Source: Sulfurimonas sp. HSL-1656 (GTDB lineage: Bacteria > Campylobacterota > Campylobacteria > Campylobacterales > Sulfurimonadaceae). Taken from it: 64,000 nucleotides of DNA. Positions 1 to 8,198 of the stretch are shown piece by piece. The stretch lies in NCBI RefSeq assembly GCF_039645585.1, contig NZ_CP147915.1:806001-870000 (forward strand), in the 5' to 3' direction. A program made the position numbers and the translations under genes. The first letter of the stretch is position 1. Every line of letters begins with the position of its first letter. Under the pieces are notes generated by a model. The model did not search any database and was not told the DNA's origin. It saw only the letters and a list, made by a program, of their open reading frames with translations.

Positions 1-1
1 C

Positions 2-253
2 GCTAAAATACAGGCCACTATCTATGAGAACTTCTTCCCGCCGGTCAATTCCGAAGGCTCCGTTTCCCTGATCCGGATCTGGATATCGGCCGGCGGGAAG
101 ATGACGCGCTTCAAAGTCCTCCGGGCTTCGGGCGAATCGTTTTTCGACCGGGAGGTCGGGCAGCTTGAAAAGCGGCTGGCGCGTGTCACGTTCGATAGAA
201 ACCCAAAAGGAAACGAGGCCGTTCTGGACGTCAGTCTGGTCTCCAAGGAGTAA
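2..253 (+). CDS. tolA: TolA/TonB C-terminal domain protein (5'-truncated by window)
   Basis: Only the last 83 codons are present, in frame from base 2 to the TAA at 251-253. The visible part has the TonB/TolA C-terminal pattern: an alternating hydrophobic strand (residues like SLIRIWISAGGK), a phenylalanine-rich segment and a final basic strand. TolA spans the periplasm and links the TolQR motor to Pal and TolB. The assignment rests mainly on position, two bases upstream of tolB in the usual tolA-tolB-pal-cpoB order. The N-terminal membrane anchor and the helical linker lie outside the window, so a generic TonB-like protein cannot be excluded. Confidence 0.75.
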   Translation, partial: AKIQATIYENFFPPVNSEGSVSLIRIWISAGGKMTRFKVLRASGESFFDREVGQLEKRLARVTFDRNPKGNEAVLDVSLVSKE

Positions 254-255
254 CG

Positions 256-1497
256 ATGCGTTTTTTCATTGCGTTGATGATGAGTGTGACGTTGATGTTC
301 GCCGCCGATGCGACCATCGAAGTAGTAAAAGAGGCCGACAGCCTTCCGTCCATTGCGGTCGAGGATGCCTCCGTTGATTTTACCGGTACGCCGGCCAAAC
401 GCTTTTACAACCTGCTCTCCAGCGACCTGAATGTCTTGACGCTGTTCAATGTCGATCACCATTATGCCACCACGCATTTCGATAACGCTTCCGTGCTCAA
501 CCGGGCCATGGACTATACACTGCGTTTCCGTCTTCGCGACGACGATGCCGCTTTTGTCGCGGACATCCGTCTTTTCCAGGAAGATAAGGTGGTCCTGCAG
601 AAAAGCTACCGTGTTGCCAACACCGCAATGAGTCCGTTCGTCTCCCATGCAATTGCCTATGACATCAACGAATTTTTCGGTCAGGCACCGCTGGACTGGC
701 TCAAGCGCAAGATCATCTTTGCGCGTGTGAAGGGACGCATGGAGAGCGAAATCGTCATTGCCGACTATACGCTCTCTTATCAGCATGTCATGATCAAAGG
801 GGGGTTGAACGTCTTCCCTAAATGGGCGGACGAAGCACACTCGGCGTTCTATTACACATCGCTCAGCGGCAACAAGCCGACCCTGTTCAAAATCGATGTC
901 CGTACCGGTGCGCGTACGGCAATGCTGAGTTCGGACGGGATGCTGGTCTGCTCCGATGTCAGCCGGGACGGGCGTGATCTTCTGCTTACCATGGCGCCGC
1001 AAGGGCAGCCGGATATCTATCAGTACGATACGGTGACGAAAACCGCCAAGCGCGTCACGACCTACGGCGGCATCGATGTCAACGGGCAGTTCATGAATGA
1101 CGGCCGGGTCGTCTTCATCTCCAACCGCCTCGGTTATCCGAATGTCTTCGCCAAACGCCCGGGCGAAGCCAAAATAGAGCAGCTGGTCTTCTACGGCAAG
1201 GACAACTCCGCGTGCAGCGCGCATAACGAATACGTGGTCTACAAAGCCCGCGAAACCAGTGATGCGTTCGGGACCAACACGTTCAACCTGCACCTGATCT
1301 CGATGAAGACGGACTTCATCCGCCGCCTGACGGCAACGGGCGTCAACGAATTCCCGCGTTTCTCCAACGACGGTGATGCGATCATCTACATCAAGAACTA
1401 TAAGCAGCAGAGCGCCATCGGCGTCATCCGCCTTGCCCAGAACAAGAACTTCCTGTTCCCGCTGGCCAGCGGAAAAATCCAGTCGCTTGACTGGTAA
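256..1497 (+). CDS. tolB: Tol-Pal system protein TolB
   Basis: Protein of 413 residues with an N-terminal signal peptide (basic start, hydrophobic run, AADA cleavage region). An N-terminal alpha/beta domain is followed by a C-terminal beta-propeller with WD40-like PD40 repeats, seen as recurring FP-x-W-x-D, S-x-D-G and F-SNR-x-G-x-PN segments between about residues 190 and 400. TolB is periplasmic, binds Pal, and helps couple the Tol energy chain to outer-membrane constriction at division. It starts 2 bases after the upstream tolA stop and is followed by pal and cpoB. Length is normal for the family. Confidence 0.95.
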   Translation: MRFFIALMMSVTLMFAADATIEVVKEADSLPSIAVEDASVDFTGTPAKRFYNLLSSDLNVLTLFNVDHHYATTHFDNASVLNRAMDYTLRFRLRDDDAAFVADIRLFQEDKVVLQKSYRVANTAMSPFVSHAIAYDINEFFGQAPLDWLKRKIIFARVKGRMESEIVIADYTLSYQHVMIKGGLNVFPKWADEAHSAFYYTSLSGNKPTLFKIDVRTGARTAMLSSDGMLVCSDVSRDGRDLLLTMAPQGQPDIYQYDTVTKTAKRVTTYGGIDVNGQFMNDGRVVFISNRLGYPNVFAKRPGEAKIEQLVFYGKDNSACSAHNEYVVYKARETSDAFGTNTFNLHLISMKTDFIRRLTATGVNEFPRFSNDGDAIIYIKNYKQQSAIGVIRLAQNKNFLFPLASGKIQSLDW

Positions 1498-1518
1498 ATT
1501 GGTTGCTTAAACCAATTT
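1496..1518 (+). other. 9-bp hairpin overlapping the tolB stop
   Basis: AAATTGGTT and AACCAATTT form a perfect 9-bp stem with a 5-base loop. The left arm overlaps the tolB stop codon. No U-tract follows immediately (a T8 run appears about 15 bases later), so it may be an mRNA-stabilising or processing structure between tolB and pal rather than a strong terminator. Confidence 0.55.
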
Positions 1519-1540
1519 GCTATATTCTGTTAAGTTTTTT

Positions 1541-1550
1541 TTGCTAAAAT
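1541..1550 (+). promoter_or_regulatory. Putative extended -10 promoter for pal
   Basis: TTGCTAAAAT follows a run of eight T residues. An extended -10 box preceded by a T-rich stretch instead of a -35 box is the known Campylobacterota sigma-70 style. It lies about 64 bases upstream of pal and would let pal-cpoB be transcribed separately from tolB. Confidence 0.5.
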
Positions 1551-1613
1551 CTTCAGGATTATTTCGAGGACATCCTGCATAAGGCTCTGTTCGGACTCCC
1601 CTAAAGGATTGTG

Positions 1614-2156
1614 ATGAAAAAAGTGTTGGTTTACAGCAGTGTAGTTCTGATGTTGTTGGCTGGTTGTAGCTCTAAAACACCGGCGATCGATGAGACGCAG
1701 GGTGCGGATAGCAGCCAGATGGAGAGTGCGGCGGATGCCGATACTGTCGTTGTTGATGAAAATGCCGGTGTCAGTGACAGCACGATCGAGCTCGGCGAAG
1801 AGACGATGAGTGCCCTGGAGCGCCAGATGCTGTCCATCTATTTTGCGTTCGATAAATTCGACATCAGTATGGAAGCGTCTACGAAACTGCAGACGAATGC
1901 TGCACTGATGCAGAACAAAGCGGCTGCCTTCAACATCAAAATCGAAGGTAACTGTGACGAATGGGGTAGTGACGAGTACAACTTCGCACTGGGTCTGAAA
2001 CGTGCCAAAGCCGCCAAAGACGCGCTGGTCGCCGAAGGCGTCAATGCTGAACGTATCAGCATGGTAAGCTACGGTGAAAGCAATCCTGTCTGTGTCGAAA
2101 AGACGCAGGAGTGCTGGGCCAAGAACCGCCGCGACGATTTCAAACTCCTTCCGTAA
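1614..2156 (+). CDS. pal: Peptidoglycan-associated lipoprotein Pal
   Basis: About 180 residues. The N-terminus is a lipoprotein signal peptide ending LLAGC (lipobox), followed by a Ser/Asp-rich linker, then an OmpA-type peptidoglycan-binding domain with IYFAFDKFDI near residue 75 and the GNCDEWGSDEYN-x-ALG-x-KRA motif that contacts diaminopimelate. Pal anchors the outer membrane to the cell wall and binds TolB and TolA. ATG at 1614 is preferred over the in-frame GTG at 1611 because AAGGA ends 5 bases before the ATG but only 2 before the GTG. It is followed 9 bases later by cpoB. Confidence 0.93.
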   Translation: MKKVLVYSSVVLMLLAGCSSKTPAIDETQGADSSQMESAADADTVVVDENAGVSDSTIELGEETMSALERQMLSIYFAFDKFDISMEASTKLQTNAALMQNKAAAFNIKIEGNCDEWGSDEYNFALGLKRAKAAKDALVAEGVNAERISMVSYGESNPVCVEKTQECWAKNRRDDFKLLP

Positions 2157-2165
2157 TCGGGACCG

Positions 2166-3077
2166 ATGAAACGTCTTTCCCTCCTTTTGGCGGGCGCGCT
2201 GCTCCTTCAGCTGCAGGCGTCCGAACCCTCCGTATTCGGTGCCGGCAACCTTGACAGCGACTCGCCTTACGGGTTGACGGAATCCGAAAAAAAGATTGTC
2301 GAGAACCGGCAAAACCTCCAAAACGCCAAACGCAAATCCCAAGAAAACAGTGCCCAGCTTCAAAGCCTGCGCGAACGTATCGACGGGTTGCAGACGATCA
2401 TTGAAGGTCTGGCGGAAAAAACCCAGGAAAACAGGCTCAAAGTCGGCGAACTGACCTCGGGTCAGGATGTGGCGGCGGACCGTGATGCAAAGGTCGCGGC
2501 GTTGGAAGAGGCTGTACATGCCAATGAGGCGAATATCGCTTCGCTCAAGGCGGTACTGGAAAAGATGGCGGCCCAGGTCGATGCCATCAATGCCAATTAC
2601 GTCTCCAAAGACGAGTTCAATGGGCTTGTCGGGGAGATCAACGCCTTCAAACGCGATCTCGGCAAAACGCTCAAAAGCGTCAGTGCACCTGCGGCGACGG
2701 ACTCACTGCAGTCGAAATCGAGCAAGGAGCTCGCCGCCGAGGCGAAGGCGAACTACAACAAGCTCTTCTTCAAAGAGGCTATCCCGATGTACGAGGAGCT
2801 TATCCGCCGCAGCTACAAGCCGGCGTATGCGCACTTCATGATCGGGGAGATGTGGCACTACCGCAAAGAGTGGTCCAAAGCGCTCTCGTATTACAAAGAG
2901 AGTGCCGCGCGTTCTTCGAAAACGTCCTTCATGCCGAAACTGATGCTGCACAGTGCGGAATGTATGATGCATACCGGTGATTCGGCAAACGCGAAAAAGT
3001 TTCTCCGGTCTCTGATCGCTAAATACCCTGCCTCAAATGAAGCAGCGGAAGCCGAACGGCTTCTGAATACTTTGTAG
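2166..3077 (+). CDS. cpoB: Cell division coordinator CpoB / YbgF-like TPR protein
   Basis: Protein of 303 residues. A signal peptide (residues 1-19) is followed by a long predicted coiled coil (about residues 40-160, heptad-rich with Gln/Glu/Lys) and C-terminal TPR repeats (about 190-300, with AKANYNKLFFKEA, AHFMIGEMWHYRKEW and ALSYYKESA helices). In the YbgF/CpoB family the coiled coil trimerises and the TPR binds TolA and PBP1B, coordinating outer-membrane constriction with wall synthesis. The gene closes the tol-pal cluster, which supports the assignment. Confidence 0.88.
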   Translation: MKRLSLLLAGALLLQLQASEPSVFGAGNLDSDSPYGLTESEKKIVENRQNLQNAKRKSQENSAQLQSLRERIDGLQTIIEGLAEKTQENRLKVGELTSGQDVAADRDAKVAALEEAVHANEANIASLKAVLEKMAAQVDAINANYVSKDEFNGLVGEINAFKRDLGKTLKSVSAPAATDSLQSKSSKELAAEAKANYNKLFFKEAIPMYEELIRRSYKPAYAHFMIGEMWHYRKEWSKALSYYKESAARSSKTSFMPKLMLHSAECMMHTGDSANAKKFLRSLIAKYPASNEAAEAERLLNTL

Positions 3078-3123
3078 GCAGCTATAGCGCTACTTTTTCA
3101 GCCGCACTATAGTTAGATCGGGT

Positions 3124-3129
3124 TAGAAT
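3124..3129 (+). promoter_or_regulatory. Putative -10 box (TAGAAT) for slyD
   Basis: GGTTAGAATC lies about 27 bases upstream of the slyD start. There is no clear -35 box. The same TAGAAT variant precedes other genes in this window. Confidence 0.4.
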
Positions 3130-3155
3130 CCCTAAATTTTTGTAAAGGTTATATT

Positions 3156-3674
3156 ATGGCTATCGAAACGAATCAAGTCGTATCCATCCAGTATGAAGTC
3201 CAGGCCGACGGCAAAGTCGTTGACTCCAACATCGGCGGTCAGCCGCTCGTGTTCATGTTCGGCAAGGGACAGATCATTCCGGGCCTCGAAGCGGGTATCC
3301 AGGATATGGCAGCAGGCGAAAAAGGCGATGTCCTCGTCAAAGCATCCGACGCTTACGGCGACTACAACCCTGAAGCGACTCAGGATGTGCCGAAAGAGCA
3401 GTTCGCCGGCATCGATCTTCAAGCAGGCATGACACTCTACGGCCAGGGTGAAGACGGCGGTACCGTTCAGGTCGTCGTTAAAGAGATCAAAGACGAGAGC
3501 GTCGTCGTTGACTTCAACCACCCGATGGCGGGCAAAGATCTGATGTTCAGCGTCACGATCAACGAGGTACGCGACGCGACGGCTGATGAGATCGCCAGCG
3601 GCGTACCGGCAGAGAACAAGGTCGATGACGGCTGCTGCGGAAGCGGCGGCGGACATAGCTGTGGCTGTCACTGA
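3156..3674 (+). CDS. slyD: FKBP-type peptidyl-prolyl isomerase, SlyD-like
   Basis: Protein of 172 residues with no signal peptide. The FKBP fold is marked by VSIQYEVQADGKVVDS, PLVFMFGKGQIIPGLEAGI and the inserted flap region typical of SlyD between about residues 70 and 130. The C-terminus is a short Cys/Gly/His-rich tail (GCCGSGGGHSCGCH) resembling the metal-binding tail of SlyD, which delivers nickel in hydrogenase and urease maturation. Function as a cytoplasmic prolyl isomerase and chaperone is secure; nickel handling is inferred from the tail. An AAAGG ribosome site lies upstream. The end overlaps the next gene. Confidence 0.92.
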   Translation: MAIETNQVVSIQYEVQADGKVVDSNIGGQPLVFMFGKGQIIPGLEAGIQDMAAGEKGDVLVKASDAYGDYNPEATQDVPKEQFAGIDLQAGMTLYGQGEDGGTVQVVVKEIKDESVVVDFNHPMAGKDLMFSVTINEVRDATADEIASGVPAENKVDDGCCGSGGGHSCGCH

Positions 3675-4425
3675 GTTTCTCGCAGCCTCACACGCTTCGA
3701 CCGAAGCGCTGCGGACGGCGACGCTGCTCAAAACCCTTCAGGTCAATGCGCTGATCAGCGGACCGAAAGGGACCGGCAAACAGACACTCGCACGGGTAAT
3801 TCTGCCCGGCGCCGTCGTGCTCGACGCGCGCGACTTTGACAATGTGCTCAATGCGCTTGAAAGCAATGATGAAGTTGTTTTGACGCATATTGAACACTGT
3901 CCGAACATTACACTGCTCTTCGAGCGGGTCAAAACGGACAAGGTGCGCATGATCGCGACGGCCTCATCCGAGTACCTCTCCGATGCCATCTGGGAGTTCT
4001 TCAGCGTGAAGATAGCGCTGCCGCCGCTTGTCGACCGCCCCGAAGACGTCGAACTGCTGATCAGCCATTTCAATGCCGAAGCGGACCGGATCTTCGACCT
4101 GGTGCGCGAAACATCCGCTGCGGGCAAAAAGCCGGATCTGAGCGACAACGCCTACTCCCTGCGCAAGCAGATCTATTTCGAACGCCTGATGGGCGGGGTG
4201 AACGAAGCGGAAGTGATGCAGGTGATGGAGCGTTACCTGCAGGCACAGATGGGATCGCATAACGACTACCGTAAATTCCTGCACCTGTACGAGGTCCCGC
4301 TGATCCGAACGGGGCTGCGCAAGTTCAAATCGCAGCTGCAGCTGGCGGAGCGCCTGGGGCTGAACCGCAATACCCTGCGCAAGAAGATTGCGGAAAACGA
4401 GCAGTTCGGTCTGCTTGAACCATAA
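3661..4425 (+). CDS. Fis-type transcriptional regulator with small NtrC-like ATPase region
   Basis: About 254 residues from GTG 3661; an ATG at 3625 with an AAGG upstream is also possible and gives a longer overlap with slyD. A Walker A motif (SGPKGTGKQ, about residue 30) and short AAA-like segments resemble NtrC-family activators, but the GAFTGA sigma-54 contact loop and a full AAA+ core are absent. The C-terminus is a Fis-type helix-turn-helix (QLAERLGLNRNTLRKKI). It is much shorter than a sigma-54 activator, so it probably binds DNA without acting as a classical enhancer-binding protein. It sits between slyD and fabD in one transcription unit. Targets are unknown. Confidence 0.7.
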   Translation: MAVTEFLAASHASTEALRTATLLKTLQVNALISGPKGTGKQTLARVILPGAVVLDARDFDNVLNALESNDEVVLTHIEHCPNITLLFERVKTDKVRMIATASSEYLSDAIWEFFSVKIALPPLVDRPEDVELLISHFNAEADRIFDLVRETSAAGKKPDLSDNAYSLRKQIYFERLMGGVNEAEVMQVMERYLQAQMGSHNDYRKFLHLYEVPLIRTGLRKFKSQLQLAERLGLNRNTLRKKIAENEQFGLLEP

Positions 4426-4438
4426 CACAGGAGGAGAA

Positions 4439-5377
4439 ATGAGTCAGAAAATCGCGATGGTGTTCCCGGGACAGGGGAGCCAGAGTGTCGGTATGGGCAG
4501 GGCGTTCTACGAGGCGTCGGATTATGCAAAAGAGATGGTCGAGAAGGCCAGTGACCGCATTGGGGTCGATTTCAAAGCGTTGATGTTCGAGGCGAATGAG
4601 AAACTCGATCAGACTGCCTATACCCAGCCGGCGATCCTGCTGGTGTCGATGATGGCTTACAAGCTCTTCCAGGAAGCGCGCCCGACGGCGCCGACACTGC
4701 TGCTGGGGCACTCCCTCGGCGAAGTCTCCGCGGTCTGCGCGGCCGGTGCGATCGACTACCTCGACGCCGTCGAACTGGTGCACAAGCGCGGCCAGCTGAT
4801 GCAGGCTGCCTGCGAAGGCGTCGAAGCGGGGATGATGGTTATCGTCGGCCTTGACGACGCTGCGGTCGAAACGATCTGTACGGATGCCCGCAACAAAGAA
4901 AACAAGCAGGTGTGGCCTGCGAACTACAACCAGGACGGCCAGCTGGTCGTGGCGGGTCTCAAGCCGGACCTCCAGAGCCTGGAGACGACGTTCAAAGCGG
5001 CGGGGGCAAAGCGTGCCCTGCTGCTGAACATGTCGGTTGCCAGCCACTGCCCGCTGCTCTCCGCCGCGCAGGACCCGCTGCGCGTCGAGCTGGAAAAAGT
5101 GCTGCACGATCCGTTTGACGCCCCGATCATCTCCAATGTCACGGCCAAGCCGTACCATACGAAACAGCAGGCGGTGGAGCTGCTCAGCGAACAGCTGATC
5201 TACCCGGTCCGCTACAAGCAGTCCGTTGCGGCGATCGCCCCGGACGTGGACCTCGCGATTGAATTCGGCAACGGCAAAGTGCTTGCGGGACTGAACAAAC
5301 GCATTGCCAAAGAGATGAATACGCTGAACGTCTTCGACATGGATTCGCTCCAGGCTACCCTCGACGCACTCTCATGA
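4439..5377 (+). CDS. fabD: Malonyl-CoA:ACP transacylase FabD
   Basis: 312 residues from the ATG at 4439, preceded by a strong AGGAGGAG site; an upstream in-frame start would run into the preceding gene. Motifs are the FPGQGSQSVGMG N-terminal signature, the nucleophile elbow GHSLGE (near residue 92), and a downstream NVTAKP segment. It loads malonyl groups from CoA onto acyl carrier protein to feed fatty-acid elongation. It overlaps the following amidohydrolase by 4 bases (ATGA), implying translational coupling. Length is typical. Confidence 0.96.
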   Translation: MSQKIAMVFPGQGSQSVGMGRAFYEASDYAKEMVEKASDRIGVDFKALMFEANEKLDQTAYTQPAILLVSMMAYKLFQEARPTAPTLLLGHSLGEVSAVCAAGAIDYLDAVELVHKRGQLMQAACEGVEAGMMVIVGLDDAAVETICTDARNKENKQVWPANYNQDGQLVVAGLKPDLQSLETTFKAAGAKRALLLNMSVASHCPLLSAAQDPLRVELEKVLHDPFDAPIISNVTAKPYHTKQQAVELLSEQLIYPVRYKQSVAAIAPDVDLAIEFGNGKVLAGLNKRIAKEMNTLNVFDMDSLQATLDALS

Positions 5378-6135
5378 CCGTCACCCTCGTCCAGAACGCG
5401 CCCCGGCTGAACCGTACGAACCTTGAGTCGTGCGAAACGCTGGCGGCTGCCTATGCCGGACGCAACGATGTCATCGTCTTCCCCGAACTGGCCCTCAACG
5501 GCTACCTGCTTCAGGACAAGGTCTATGAGGATGCCTGGACGCTCCCCGAACTGGAACCCCTTGCCAAGGCGAGCCTCGCCTGCGACATTGTCGTCGGTGC
5601 GGCGCTCAAAGAGAACGGCCGGACCTACAACACCGCGTGCTATTTCAGCGGCGGCGAACTGCGCCATGTTCACCGCAAACTGCACCTGCCCAATTACGGG
5701 ATGTTCGAGGAAGCACGTTACTTTTTCAAGGGCAACCGTATCGAGGCCTTCGATACGGCGTTCGGCCGAAGCGTCATGCTCGTCTGTGAAGACCTCTGGC
5801 GCGCCCAGACGATGGCCGACGTCGCGGCGCTGAAACCGGAGTTCGTCTATGTCATCGCCAACTCCCCGGCACGCGGATTCGAGGAGGAGGGACTGGCAAT
5901 CGAAGGGCAGTGGGACGCGCTGCTCAAGTCCCTGGCACAGCTCGCCAACGCCTATGTCGTCTTCGTCAACCGTGTCGGTTTCGAAGACGGCCTGGGTTTC
6001 TGGGGCGGCAGCCGTGTCATCACGCCCCGCGGCGGCATTGAACGCCGTCTCCCGCTCTTCGACGAGGCCGTCGAGACGGTGACACCCGATCATCGGCTCC
6101 ACGACGTCGAAAAATGGCTCGCAAAGATCGACTGA
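5374..6135 (+). CDS. Carbon-nitrogen hydrolase (nitrilase superfamily)
   Basis: 253 residues. The catalytic triad of the nitrilase superfamily is visible: Glu in FPELALNGY, Lys in HRKLHLPNYG and Cys in CEDLW. Such enzymes hydrolyse amide C-N bonds, for example N-carbamoylputrescine, omega-amides or the glutaminase half of NAD synthetase. The GMFEE and CEDLW forms resemble the amidase domain of glutamine-dependent NAD synthetase, but there is no synthetase domain. The substrate cannot be assigned. The start codon overlaps the fabD stop. Confidence 0.85.
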   Translation: MTVTLVQNAPRLNRTNLESCETLAAAYAGRNDVIVFPELALNGYLLQDKVYEDAWTLPELEPLAKASLACDIVVGAALKENGRTYNTACYFSGGELRHVHRKLHLPNYGMFEEARYFFKGNRIEAFDTAFGRSVMLVCEDLWRAQTMADVAALKPEFVYVIANSPARGFEEEGLAIEGQWDALLKSLAQLANAYVVFVNRVGFEDGLGFWGGSRVITPRGGIERRLPLFDEAVETVTPDHRLHDVEKWLAKID

Positions 6136-6228
6136 TCCCTTTCCCTACCGCGACGGCCTTTTCAGACCGCCCTTCACGTTAATCAGATCAATTTTCTATT
6201 GTTTCTCTCTCTTGTATGCCACGTGTGT

Positions 6229-6681
6229 TTACGCTTTGACGTGCTCGGTCAGAAAGCGGTGCAGGGCATTGGCGAAAGCGTGCACATCCTTTGGCCCGAA
6301 CGGTTTAGGTCCGCCGGTGACGACACCGCTGTCGCGGATCGTCTCCATCAGGTTGCGCATGGCCAGATACTGCTTGATATTGTCCGGCGTGTAGCGCTCC
6401 CCGCGGTGGTCAATGGCGTGGGCTTTTTTGGAAAGCACCCGGTCGGCCAGGGGAATGTCCGCCGTGATGACGAGATCGCCGGGAGAGAGCATTTCGACGA
6501 TCCGGTCATCCGCGGCGTCGGCACCCGCTTCCACGATGACCGTCTCGATCAGGGAGGAATCCCCCAGCCGGACGGGTTTGTTCGAGACCAGTACCAGCGG
6601 TACCTGCACCCGTTCGACGGCACGGACGACAATGGGCTTGAGCAGGTTCGGGAAGGCGTCTCCGTCGACGAAGATCGTCAC
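6229..6681 (-). CDS. yaiI: YaiI/YqxD family protein (DUF188)
   Basis: 150 residues, starting with GTG overlapping the dbpA stop by 4 bases (GTGA), so it is translated as the second gene of a two-gene unit. The N-terminal IFVDGDAFPN and the internal GDLVITADIPLADRV and RGERYTPDNI segments match the UPF0178 family, whose fold resembles PIN/NYN nucleases with clustered acidic residues. Function is not established; an RNA-related role would suit its partner helicase. Confidence 0.88.
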   Translation of the reverse strand: MTIFVDGDAFPNLLKPIVVRAVERVQVPLVLVSNKPVRLGDSSLIETVIVEAGADAADDRIVEMLSPGDLVITADIPLADRVLSKKAHAIDHRGERYTPDNIKQYLAMRNLMETIRDSGVVTGGPKPFGPKDVHAFANALHRFLTEHVKA

Positions 6682-8057
6682 GGCGTGATCCTGGCGCGGA
6701 ACTTTTTGCCTTTGATCTTGCCGCGGTTCAGCTGCTGCAACGCACTGTCGGCAACGCCCAGTTCGACAGCGACGTAGGCCAGGGTGTCGTGGATGGCGAT
6801 ACTCCCGACCGCCTTGCCGTCGATGTCTCCGGAGGCGCAGAGGGCGCCGAGCAGGTCTCCGGGACGCAGCTTCTGTTTCCGGCCGCCGTCGATCCGCAGC
6901 ACCGCGAAACGGGGCAGCAGCAGCGCGGGATCGGCCGGTGCGAAACCGGAAGCGTCTTCAGGGGCGAAGGGAGTCTTACCGACGACAGCCAGCCGTTCGG
7001 CGGCACTCTGCTGCTTCGGGGTGAAGAGCGTGAGCGCCATCCCGGTACTGCCCGCCCGGGCCGTACGGCCGACGCGGTGGAGGTAGGTTTCGGGTTTTTC
7101 GGGCAGGTCGAAATTGATGACTGCGCCCAGCTCCTTGATATCGAGCCCCCTGGCGGCGACATCCGTCGCGATGAGCAGCCGAATCCCGCCGAGGGCGAAA
7201 CGCGTCAGGACCTCGGTGCGTTCGCCCTGGCGCAGGTCGCCGTGCAGGACGGCCGCATCGTAGCCCTGATCGGCGAGGGTGTCGGCCAGGGCGTCGCAGC
7301 CCGCCTTCGTATTGCAGAAAATGACGGCGGATTCGGGGGCGTAGTGCCCGAGCAGACGCAGGAGCGTATCGCTCTTCTCCCCGCTGACCTTGAAGAAGTG
7401 CTGTTCGAGCGTCGTATCGGTAGCGACGCTTTCAACCTCCACGGTTACAGGGTTACGCAGCAGCGCGGAAGCGATAGCTGTGATCGTCCCGGGGAAGGTC
7501 GCCGAAAAAAGCAGGCTTTGACGGGTGGAGGGAAGATGCGAGGCGATCTGCATGATGGCGTCGTGAAAGCCCAGGTCGAGCATCCTGTCGGCCTCGTCGA
7601 GCACCAGGGTATGCACCTTCAAGAGCGAAAGCGTTTTCTTGCCCAGGTGATCGAGGATCCGTCCCGGGGTGCCTACGACGATGTGCGCCCCGTACGCGAG
7701 CGAGTCGCGCTGCGGGGCCAGCGGCACCCCGCCGCAGAGCGTCAGTACCTTGATATTCGGCCGGTGGCGCGAAAGGCGGCGCAGCTCCCCGGCCACCTGC
7801 TCGGCCAGCTCCCGCGTCGGGCAGAGAATAAGCCCCTGAATATCCTTGACGTCCTCCGCGAGCTTCATGATCATGCCGATCCCGAAGGCCAGGGTTTTGC
7901 CGCTGCCGGTCTGTGCATGGACGACGGCGTCCCTGCCTTCGAGCAGGGCAGGGAGGCTCTGCTCCTGCACGGGGGTCATTTGGCGGTAGCCGAGCGCGTC
8001 CAGGTTTTCGAGCAGCGGGGCGGGCAGGGGAAGGGTGGTAAATGGCTTGGAGGTCAC
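6678..8057 (-). CDS. dbpA: DEAD-box RNA helicase DbpA
   Basis: About 459 residues from the GTG at 8057. Core motifs in order: Q motif, AQTGSGKT (I), PTRELAEQ (Ia), GTPGR (Ib), DEAD (II), SAT (III), and ARGLDIKE to HRVGRTARAG (V-VI). The C-terminal ~80 residues (GGRKQKLRPGDLLGALC and later) form the DbpA RNA-binding domain, which targets hairpin 92 of 23S rRNA for large-subunit assembly. An upstream in-frame ATG at 8111 overlaps the apparent -10 box, so it cannot be in the transcript; this favours the GTG. It is divergent from the nucleosidase gene. Confidence 0.93.
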   Translation of the reverse strand: MTSKPFTTLPLPAPLLENLDALGYRQMTPVQEQSLPALLEGRDAVVHAQTGSGKTLAFGIGMIMKLAEDVKDIQGLILCPTRELAEQVAGELRRLSRHRPNIKVLTLCGGVPLAPQRDSLAYGAHIVVGTPGRILDHLGKKTLSLLKVHTLVLDEADRMLDLGFHDAIMQIASHLPSTRQSLLFSATFPGTITAIASALLRNPVTVEVESVATDTTLEQHFFKVSGEKSDTLLRLLGHYAPESAVIFCNTKAGCDALADTLADQGYDAAVLHGDLRQGERTEVLTRFALGGIRLLIATDVAARGLDIKELGAVINFDLPEKPETYLHRVGRTARAGSTGMALTLFTPKQQSAAERLAVVGKTPFAPEDASGFAPADPALLLPRFAVLRIDGGRKQKLRPGDLLGALCASGDIDGKAVGSIAIHDTLAYVAVELGVADSALQQLNRGKIKGKKFRARITP

Positions 8058-8109
8058 GGCGGCTCTTTGTGGCAGAATGCTCCGGATACGGGTTCCGAAG
8101 AGATGCGCC

Positions 8110-8115
8110 ATTGTA
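8110..8115 (-). promoter_or_regulatory. -10 box (TACAAT) of dbpA-yaiI
   Basis: On the minus strand TACAAT is preceded by GC and placed so transcription would begin near 8102, leaving about 45 bases of leader before the GTG at 8057. Confidence 0.5.
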
Positions 8116-8162
8116 GCGTAATCCGCCCCGGCCCCGATTTAGGCGCTCTCAAGCTCTTTGGC

Positions 8163-8168
8163 TATAAT
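8163..8168 (+). promoter_or_regulatory. -10 box (TATAAT) of the nucleosidase gene
   Basis: A perfect TATAAT in the context GGCTATAATTG, 31 bases before the start codon. No consensus -35 box is seen, as is common in this phylum. Confidence 0.55.
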
Positions 8169-8198
8169 TGCAACAATTTTACGATGCAGGGATGAATG

